From contig CAZRSF010000028.1 in assembly GCA_964602655.1 (NCBI GenBank), positions 5,290-69,289 of the forward strand: a stretch of DNA of 64,000 nucleotides, written 5' to 3'. This DNA comes from Moduliflexus sp964602655 (GTDB lineage: Bacteria > Moduliflexota > Moduliflexia > Moduliflexales > Moduliflexaceae). Position numbers and translations under genes: made by a program. A model generated the notes under the pieces. It was not told where the DNA came from. It searched no databases and saw nothing but the letters and a program-made list of their open reading frames with translations. Shown here one piece after another: positions 58,905-64,000 of this stretch; position 1 is the first letter of the stretch, and each line of letters begins with the position of its first letter.

Positions 58905-60020
58905 ATGAATACGATTTCCGGAATTTTGACCGACCGTTTCATTCGGCAACTCGTCAATGATGGTGGGGTTCACTCGGACGAACCGATTGAAACCCGGCAG
59001 TATCAGCCCGCCAGCTTAGACGCGCGTTTGGGTAAGATCGGCTACCGTATCCGCAGCAGTTTCGTGCCCGGCAATCGCCCGGTCGAAGCGGTGCTTGACG
59101 AATTGCTGATGTATCCGATTGATCTTGAACAGAATGGGATTCTGGAAAAAAATCAGGTCTATCTTGTGCCGCTGATGGAATCGCTGCGCCTGCCGCCGCA
59201 TGTGGCCGTCAGAGCGAATCCGAAAAGCACGACCGGCAGGCTCGATATGCTGACGCGGGTGATTACGGATTTCAATTACCGCTTCGACGACGTGCGCCCC
59301 GGTTATCATGGCAAACTTTATTTGGAAATCGTGCCGAAATCTTTTACCGTGCGCGTCATGCCCGGCCTTTCATTGAATCAATTGCGCGTTCTTCAAGGCG
59401 ACTGCGTGATGGATGACGACGCTCTGCGCTCGCTCTATCAGGCCGCGCCGCTGTTGTATGACGCGGAACATCAGCCGATTCCCTTAGAAAACGCCAGCAT
59501 TCAGGACGGGCTGGTGATGAGCGTGGATTTGCGCGGCGAGCAGAATCAGGGAATTATCGGCTATAAAGCTAAAAAGAACAGCCATATTGTTGACCTCTCG
59601 AAAATTCGTTTTTACGACGCCGCCGATTTCTGGGAGCCGATTCACCGGCAAAAAGGGGACGATTTGATCCTTGAACCGGAGGAATTTCACTTGCTCTGCT
59701 CGCAGGAAAAAATTCGGATTCCGCCGGAGTATTCGGCGGAAATGATGGCGTATGACATCGGCGCGGGAGAGTTTCGCGTCCATTACGCCGGGTTTTTCGA
59801 TCCTGGTTTCGGCTTCGGCAGCGGCGACATTCCTGGAACATACGCGGTGCTGGAAGTCCGCTCGCATGAAGTGCCGTATCGCATCAGTCACGGCCAACCG
59901 TTTTGCAAATTGTGGTATTCCCAAAATATCGAACCGCCGCAAACGCTGTATGGCGCAGGGATTCAGTCGAATTATCAGCAGCAGCGGCTCGCGCTGAGCA
60001 AACAATTCAAACAAGGATAA
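58905..60020 (+). CDS. dcd: 2'-deoxycytidine 5'-triphosphate deaminase
   Basis: A 371-residue double-length member of the dCTP deaminase/dUTPase superfamily. First half: LTDRFIRQLV, YQPASLDARLG, VAVRANPKSTTGRLD and HGKLYLEIVPKSFTVRVMPGLSLNQLR. Second half repeats the fold (ASIQDGLVMSVDLR, then DPGFGFG, AVLEVRSHEVPYRISHGQPFCKLWY). This is the long form known mainly from Alphaproteobacteria, distinct from the ~190-residue E. coli enzyme. It makes dUTP from dCTP for thymidylate synthesis. Confidence 0.88.
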   Translation: MNTISGILTDRFIRQLVNDGGVHSDEPIETRQYQPASLDARLGKIGYRIRSSFVPGNRPVEAVLDELLMYPIDLEQNGILEKNQVYLVPLMESLRLPPHVAVRANPKSTTGRLDMLTRVITDFNYRFDDVRPGYHGKLYLEIVPKSFTVRVMPGLSLNQLRVLQGDCVMDDDALRSLYQAAPLLYDAEHQPIPLENASIQDGLVMSVDLRGEQNQGIIGYKAKKNSHIVDLSKIRFYDAADFWEPIHRQKGDDLILEPEEFHLLCSQEKIRIPPEYSAEMMAYDIGAGEFRVHYAGFFDPGFGFGSGDIPGTYAVLEVRSHEVPYRISHGQPFCKLWYSQNIEPPQTLYGAGIQSNYQQQRLALSKQFKQG

Positions 60021-60032
60021 CTCAACCTCGAA

Positions 60033-60065
60033 AGCCCTGCCAGGGTTTAAAACCCTGGCAGGGCT
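60033..60065. repeat. hairpin family D, copy 5
   Basis: The hairpin agccctgccagggttt / aaaccctggcagggct separates dcd from the RimI gene. Confidence 0.75.
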
Positions 60066-60096
60066 GCGTTGTCAAAAAAACGCCTTGCCTGTCGTG

Positions 60097-60603
60097 ATGT
60101 CTTTCGAAGTCGCAGAAGCCGACCAGCACCGGCATGTCAGTATCGAGCCAGCGCATATTTCGGATATTGACGAGATTGTCGCGCTGGAAAACCGGGCGTA
60201 TCAGTATCCCTGGAGCCGACCCGTGCTGCTGTCGGAACTCGACGGCGAGGATTTTTCCTATGTGTATGTGGCGCGATTATATGACAATGCGCATCCGGCA
60301 GGCAAAATCATCGGCTATCATTTTTTCTGGGTCGTGACGGACGAAGTGCATATCTTGAATATCGCTGTTGATCCAGACTATCAAGGGCAAGGGCTTGGCA
60401 AAACCCTGCTTGATTTCGGGATCGAATTCGGGCGAGAACGCGGCGCAGGCTGCGTGTTATTGGAAGTGCGCGTCTCGAATGCGCCTGCCTTAGCGCTCTA
60501 CCGCAGGTCAGGGTTTCAGGAGATCGGCATTCGGAAAGGCTATTACAGCGAAAGCAAAGAAGATGCGTATGTGATGAAAAAGGAATTGCCGCCTCGATTG
60601 TAG
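60097..60603 (+). CDS. rimI: ribosomal-protein-alanine N-acetyltransferase
   Basis: A 168-residue GNAT protein of the RimI type. ALENRAYQYPWSRPVLLSEL is the substrate-side motif, HILNIAVDPDYQGQGLGKTLLDFGIEFGRERGA holds the acetyl-CoA loop, and LEVRVSNAPALALYRRSGFQEIGIRKGYY with a following EDAYVM is the RimI ending. RimI acetylates the N-terminus of ribosomal protein S18. The ATG at 60097 is used; an upstream TTG is inside poor context. No clear ribosome-binding site is seen. Confidence 0.88.
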   Translation: MSFEVAEADQHRHVSIEPAHISDIDEIVALENRAYQYPWSRPVLLSELDGEDFSYVYVARLYDNAHPAGKIIGYHFFWVVTDEVHILNIAVDPDYQGQGLGKTLLDFGIEFGRERGAGCVLLEVRVSNAPALALYRRSGFQEIGIRKGYYSESKEDAYVMKKELPPRL

Positions 60604-60629
60604 GGCGAAACGACAGTTTCGCCCTACAA
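60598..60629. terminator. family G hairpin between rimI and the ThuA gene
   Basis: A perfect palindrome, ttgtagggcgaaac / gtttcgccctacaa, overlaps the rimI stop (60601-60603) and ends 8 bases from the ThuA stop. It is likely a bidirectional end signal. Confidence 0.6.
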
Positions 60630-60636
60630 TCGTCAT

Positions 60637-61296
60637 TCATATTGTCGCTAAAATATTTCTCAATAACGCGGTGATCATCGGATGCGTCATGACCTTGACA
60701 TTGTGTCCCGGCGTGAAGCCGATAAACGTCCCTGCCCCGTATTGATGCGTCCAGCCGGAAATCAGCCGTCCATATTCTGATGTTTCGCTTTCAAGAAACA
60801 CTTCGGTCTGTTCAGCCACAACATCCGTGACATACATTTCGTCAAACAGTTCGAACGGTTCAATCCCCTTGCAGAATGGATGTCCTTGTTTGGGAAGAAC
60901 CTTGTAGGCAAGTTCCGGTGGATGATGAACGAAATGGCCTCGCATCATCTCGCGCATCGGCCCGCCGACGGCATACGAGCAGACGCCAGAATGCAGGCCG
61001 AGAAAGCTCCCGCCCTCAGCGGTAAAATTCACAAGCTGTTGTTCCTGTTCAAGGGATAACCAGCGCGTATCGGGATCGTGATTCGCAATTCGCCCTTCTT
61101 TGTAAAGCGCAATGGCGTCAAACTCCGCGAGATTGTTCCAGGGCACGTCATGATGGGTAAAGACAGTCGTCAGCGCAGAGCCTGATTCCTGACATAACGT
61201 CCGTATCACATAATCTGCGCCGGCGGGAGCGTGCCAATAATCGCCGCAGATCAATAAAATGCGCGGCTGTGTCGTTTGTTCAGGGCTTTTTTTCAT
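60637..61296 (-). CDS. ThuA-like glutamine-amidotransferase-fold protein
   Basis: A 219-residue protein of the ThuA family: RILLICGDYWHAP near the start, FDAIALYKEGRI, NFTAEGGSFLGLHSGVCSY in the elbow region, the GHFVHHPP motif, and a final GWTHQYGAGTFIGFTPGH. ThuA-type proteins occur in trehalose and other sugar utilisation clusters; their chemistry is poorly defined. It is the last gene of a minus-strand group with an aldo/keto reductase and a VOC protein. Confidence 0.82.
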   Translation of the reverse strand: MKKSPEQTTQPRILLICGDYWHAPAGADYVIRTLCQESGSALTTVFTHHDVPWNNLAEFDAIALYKEGRIANHDPDTRWLSLEQEQQLVNFTAEGGSFLGLHSGVCSYAVGGPMREMMRGHFVHHPPELAYKVLPKQGHPFCKGIEPFELFDEMYVTDVVAEQTEVFLESETSEYGRLISGWTHQYGAGTFIGFTPGHNVKVMTHPMITALLRNILATI

Positions 61297-61315
61297 GCGT
61301 CACCTTGTTTCATAA

Positions 61316-61348
61316 AGACCTCACAGGTTTTGAAAACCTGTGAGGTCT
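61316..61348. repeat. hairpin family E, copy 2
   Basis: The hairpin agacctcacaggttt / aaaacctgtgaggtct lies between the aldo/keto reductase and ThuA genes, almost identical to that at 12620-12652. Confidence 0.7.
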
Positions 61349-61362
61349 GGCGTTTCAACCAA

Positions 61363-62337
61363 TCATTCGGGATAATATTGAAAGATGTTCCCAGTATCGG
61401 GAATCGTTGTTTTCAGTTCAGAGGAAATTGCTGTCAATCTGTCCAGAATGCCATCGGCGACAGAACCCGATGCGGCGTTGATACTTCGGAGAATCTGCTC
61501 CGAAGAACGAGCGCCGACAATCACGGAAAGAACTGACTTCTGATGAAGAATCCACTTGATGGCTAATTCCACTAACGTCGTCCCACTCTCGTCAGCGAGT
61601 TGTTGCATGGCCGAAACCGCCTCATGCACGACCGGCCAGACGTCTGGCCTGAAAAAAACGGAATGCCTGCGGGCATCATCATTTCCAGGCTGATACTCTT
61701 TCGGGTATTTCCCCGTCAGAATGCCCTGCGCTAAAGAACTGTAGGAAAATATGCCGATCCCGTGTTTCGCGCAGTATGGAAGCAAGTCCTCTTCATGTTT
61801 TCGCCAGAGGAGGTTATAGCAAAGCTGCACGATGTCCACTGTTCCGGCTTCGCGTAGCAAATCTATCTGCTCAACCGAAAAATTACTCACGCCGATGCCG
61901 CGAATCAGTCCGTTTCTACGGCATTCTTCCAAGCCTTCCATCATCGGGCGCGGATCAGCATCCCCCGCAGGCCAATGGATATAAAAAAGATCAAGATAGT
62001 CCGTTGCTAAATTTTTCAGCGACGTTTTGACTCCGTCAATCGTCTCGCCTTTGCTTTTTTTCAATAGCATCTTTGACGCAAGGATATATTGATCTCTTTT
62101 GAAGTGTCCGAGACATTCGCCGAAGATACGTTCGCCCTGGCCGTCACCGTAGGATTGTGCGGTATCAAAATGGTTGATTCCCGCGTCAAACGCGCTCTGA
62201 ATCGCTTCCCTGAAATCATGAAGCACATCCTTCTGATCGAGCGATGTATAGAGGCTTCCGCCAAACCCAAGCACGCTGATGGGCTGATGGAACAACGTTG
62301 ATGTTCTGGTGGCGATCTGACCGGGCAATGCTGTCAT
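61363..62337 (-). CDS. aldo/keto reductase
   Basis: A 324-residue NADPH-dependent reductase. The start at 62337 (MTALPGQIA) has AGGGGAG 6 bases upstream; longer frames run through the hairpin at 62377-62404. The catalytic tetrad is visible: Asp and Tyr in INHFDTAQSYGDGQGE, Lys in YILASKMLL and His in DLFYIHWPAG. GIGVSNFSVEQI and SSLAQGILTGKY are standard. It reduces aldehydes or sugars; the ThuA and VOC neighbours suggest sugar metabolism. Confidence 0.9.
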   Translation of the reverse strand: MTALPGQIATRTSTLFHQPISVLGFGGSLYTSLDQKDVLHDFREAIQSAFDAGINHFDTAQSYGDGQGERIFGECLGHFKRDQYILASKMLLKKSKGETIDGVKTSLKNLATDYLDLFYIHWPAGDADPRPMMEGLEECRRNGLIRGIGVSNFSVEQIDLLREAGTVDIVQLCYNLLWRKHEEDLLPYCAKHGIGIFSYSSLAQGILTGKYPKEYQPGNDDARRHSVFFRPDVWPVVHEAVSAMQQLADESGTTLVELAIKWILHQKSVLSVIVGARSSEQILRSINAASGSVADGILDRLTAISSELKTTIPDTGNIFQYYPE

Positions 62338-62376
62338 ATGTACTCCCCTGAACATAGAATTTTCATGCGCTAAGGC

Positions 62377-62404
62377 GTACGTCGAAACTGTAGTTTCGAC
62401 GTAC
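62377..62404. repeat. hairpin family G, copy 5
   Basis: A perfect palindrome, gtacgtcgaaac / gtttcgacgtac, with a 4-base loop lies between the VOC and aldo/keto reductase genes. Confidence 0.65.
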
Positions 62405-62415
62405 ATAAATGTCCC

Positions 62416-62865
62416 TTAATCATTTTCTAACAGTTCCACAACCGTATTGATCGCCTTAGTGGTATCGAGATAGGCATAACGCCCGCCAGTATATTCACCC
62501 TTCTGAATCAAGCTCATGCCCTCATTGCCGAACAATTCGATTTTCTGTTTCATCCCTTTGATTTCAAAGGCAAGATGTTGAATGCCTTCGCCATGTTCTT
62601 CCAGGAATTCGCGCCAGACGCTCGGTTTTTCATCCGGCTCAATCAATTCGATATCCAGATTTTCCAGATGGAAAAAGGCGAGTTTGGCGGTAGCGTCGGA
62701 CGGCTTGCCGCGATACTCGGTCTGAGCCTGTTCATAGCCAGCAGTCGCCACCACATCCGGCGCATCCATTGCAAAAAACGTTGCGAATCGTTGGCGCGCT
62801 TCTTCGATATCCTTCACAATATACCCAATCTGGGTCACTCGCAGTGCATCAAAAAATTTTGACAT
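62416..62865 (-). CDS. VOC (glyoxalase/bleomycin-resistance) family protein
   Basis: A 149-residue protein with AAAGGATA upstream. Two beta-alpha-beta-beta-beta units are seen: VTQIGYIVKDIEEARQRFATFF in the first, and GIQHLAFEIKGMKQKIELF in the second, with Glu in ENLDIELIEP and at the C-terminus as possible metal ligands. The pattern resembles methylmalonyl-CoA epimerase and hydroxyphenylpyruvate-dioxygenase-like members, but the substrate cannot be fixed. First gene of the minus-strand sugar cluster. Confidence 0.85.
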   Translation of the reverse strand: MSKFFDALRVTQIGYIVKDIEEARQRFATFFAMDAPDVVATAGYEQAQTEYRGKPSDATAKLAFFHLENLDIELIEPDEKPSVWREFLEEHGEGIQHLAFEIKGMKQKIELFGNEGMSLIQKGEYTGGRYAYLDTTKAINTVVELLEND

Positions 62866-63047
62866 GTTGGTTATCCTTTTTTGTGGTTGAAATCACCGTC
62901 ATCAGAATATCTGATCGAAATGGAAACGTATTCATAAGTCATGTATCGTATATGTAACAACATTGTCAACTGATTATAAACGCGATTGCTGGTTTTTCGA
63001 TATACACCTCACAGAGTCTTTTAGGAAGAGATTCGAATACAAAATGC
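62866..63047. other. divergent promoter region
   Basis: No gene was seen. On the minus strand TTGACA (62969-62964) could serve the VOC gene; its -10 (about GATACA) is weak. Confidence 0.4.
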
Positions 63048-63075
63048 TTGACATGACCGAACTCGCTTGTATGTA
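63048..63075 (+). promoter_or_regulatory. coaX promoter
   Basis: TTGACA (63048-63053), 16 bp, then TATGTA (63070-63075), 96 bases before the start codon. Confidence 0.65.
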
Positions 63076-63170
63076 GCACATTGCCTGCATTCGAACATAG
63101 AAGTCAACACGTAGATATCATGTTGCCAGGCAGTCTCATGCTGTCCGACAACATGTTCCCACAAAATATT

Positions 63171-63929
63171 ATGGAATTATTATTCGACATCGGCAACAGC
63201 CACACCGTAATCGGCTTGCATACGGAGGATTCCCGCTTTAAAATCTGGCGAATCGGCACCAAAAGTTTTGAAACCGAGGATGAACTCTTTTCCAAAATTT
63301 ATACCCTGTTTCAGGTAGCGGGGATTCAAAAAGAGGAAATTACCGCTATCGGCGTGTCGTCGGTCGTGCCGCCAGTCAATTATATCTTTGCCAAGTTAGG
63401 GGAAAAGTATTTTGGCCGCGTCACGCAATTTGTCACGCCGGACGCGCATGTGTTCGGCATCGAATATCGCGTGGATTATCCGCAGGAAATCGGCGCGGAT
63501 CGGCTGGCAAACGTTTTCGCCGCCCGCAAAATTTACGGCGAAAACACGATTGTGATCGATCATGGCACGGCGATTTCGATTGACGTGCTGCATCGCGGCA
63601 ATTTCATCGGCGGCGCGATTCTGCCCGGTTTTCATACCGCGATGTTATCGCTCTTTTCCAATACCGCGCAACTGCCGCAAGTCGAGTTGAAAATCCCGCA
63701 GCATTCGGTCGGCACGAACACCACCGACAATATTCAAATCGGCATCCTGAAAATCACGATTCTCGGCATCGAGCGGCTGATTGAAGAGATTCGGAAGGAA
63801 ACCGGCACGGATTACGTGATTGTTTCGACCGGCGGAATCGGCAAGTTTTTGCAGGGGAGTTCGTACATTTTCGACACGTATGACCCGGATTTGACGCTCA
63901 AAGGGATTCTCTATTTCCTGCGCCGCTGA
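63171..63929 (+). CDS. coaX: type III pantothenate kinase
   Basis: A 252-residue ASKHA-fold kinase. The ATG at 63171 (MELLFDIGNSHTVIG) gives the usual length and puts the DxGN(S/T) phosphate loop at the start; an upstream TTG at 63081 is rejected. Other marks: GVSSVVPP, GADRLANVFAARKIYG with the catalytic Asp, DHGTAISIDVL (usually D-x-GTATT), GGAILPG and IVSTGGIGK. It phosphorylates pantothenate, the first step of coenzyme A synthesis, and like other type III enzymes should be insensitive to CoA feedback. Confidence 0.92.
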   Translation: MELLFDIGNSHTVIGLHTEDSRFKIWRIGTKSFETEDELFSKIYTLFQVAGIQKEEITAIGVSSVVPPVNYIFAKLGEKYFGRVTQFVTPDAHVFGIEYRVDYPQEIGADRLANVFAARKIYGENTIVIDHGTAISIDVLHRGNFIGGAILPGFHTAMLSLFSNTAQLPQVELKIPQHSVGTNTTDNIQIGILKITILGIERLIEEIRKETGTDYVIVSTGGIGKFLQGSSYIFDTYDPDLTLKGILYFLRR

Positions 63930-63937
63930 ATTGTAAC

Positions 63938-64000
63938 CACGAAACACACAAAATACACGAAAATTTTTATGGTTTTTTCGTGTATTTTGTGTGTTTCGTG
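63938..64000. repeat. 26-bp inverted repeat at the window end
   Basis: The arms cacgaaacacacaaaatacac-gaaaa (63938-63963) and the exact complement (63975-64000) have an 11-base centre tttttatggtt. It can act as the coaX terminator on either strand; the window stops exactly at the arm's end, so its full extent is unknown. Confidence 0.75.

Overview
The window is a stretch of chromosome from a Gram-negative (diderm) bacterium. It carries two outer-membrane barrels ending in a C-terminal Phe, an LpxH-like phosphoesterase, a GT9 (heptosyltransferase-type) glycosyltransferase and several lipoprotein or Sec signal peptides. Signal-transduction genes are very abundant: 7TMR-DISM receptors, multi-PAS histidine kinases, REC proteins, a class III cyclase, a Ser/Thr kinase and a secreted caspase. 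Genes are also interspersed with many small palindromic repeats. This combination fits a large-genome candidate phylum such as Modulibacteria/KSB3 (Moduliflexus/Vecturithrix type); that assignment is inference, since no rRNA or other phylogenetic marker lies in the window. No tRNA, rRNA, CRISPR array or intact transposase was seen.

Layout. (1) 1-6000: end of uridine kinase, a small lipoprotein, dnaJ, and on the minus strand a MESH1-type alarmone hydrolase, a REC-PAS-GAF protein and a Ycf46-like AAA ATPase. (2) 6000-16900: an amino-sugar region. It holds a PIG-L deacetylase, a ROK-like kinase, a GH20 hexosaminidase, a CBM9-like protein, a LacI regulator, an N-acylglucosamine 2-epimerase, a RapZ-like/SIS fusion and a GNAT. 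Three promoters carry TTGACA followed, exactly 4 nt later, by the palindrome GAACGTTC: the divergent kinase and hexosaminidase promoters and that of the LacI gene itself. This defines a small autoregulated regulon. (3) 17200-24700: a membrane phosphoesterase, a 7TM-MCP hybrid, a GT9 enzyme and a complete three-gene sugar ABC importer (binding protein, hairpin terminator, two permeases). (4) 24770-28200: an Rpn-nuclease remnant cut by a repeat, an orphan TRAP binding protein, ilvE and a repeat-rich gap.

(5) 28235-47422: about 19 kb of co-oriented signalling genes: REC-cyclase, three large histidine kinases, REC, REC-kinase, porin, PstS-like protein, porin, a fourth kinase and DNA polymerase IV. 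The four hybrid kinases share an unusual core: about 207-215 residues separate the phospho-His from the N-box Asn, against 118 in the ordinary kinase of the same cluster, so each carries a roughly 90-100 residue helical insertion. (6) 47460-55255: a secreted serpin, a TPR-Ser/Thr kinase, an ECF-sigma/anti-sigma/periplasmic-sensor operon of the CnrH/CnrY/CnrX type flanked by an LTxxQ protein and a cytochrome b562-like four-helix protein, and a secreted caspase-like peptidase. (7) 55700-64000: housekeeping and metabolic genes (EamA transporter, RluA-type pseudouridine synthase, DJ-1, MoaB, dCTP deaminase, RimI, a ThuA/aldo-keto reductase/VOC sugar cluster, coaX).

At least six families of dispersed palindromes sit between, and sometimes over the ends of, genes. 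Several show matching changes in both arms, nested structure, or insertion into a former coding region.
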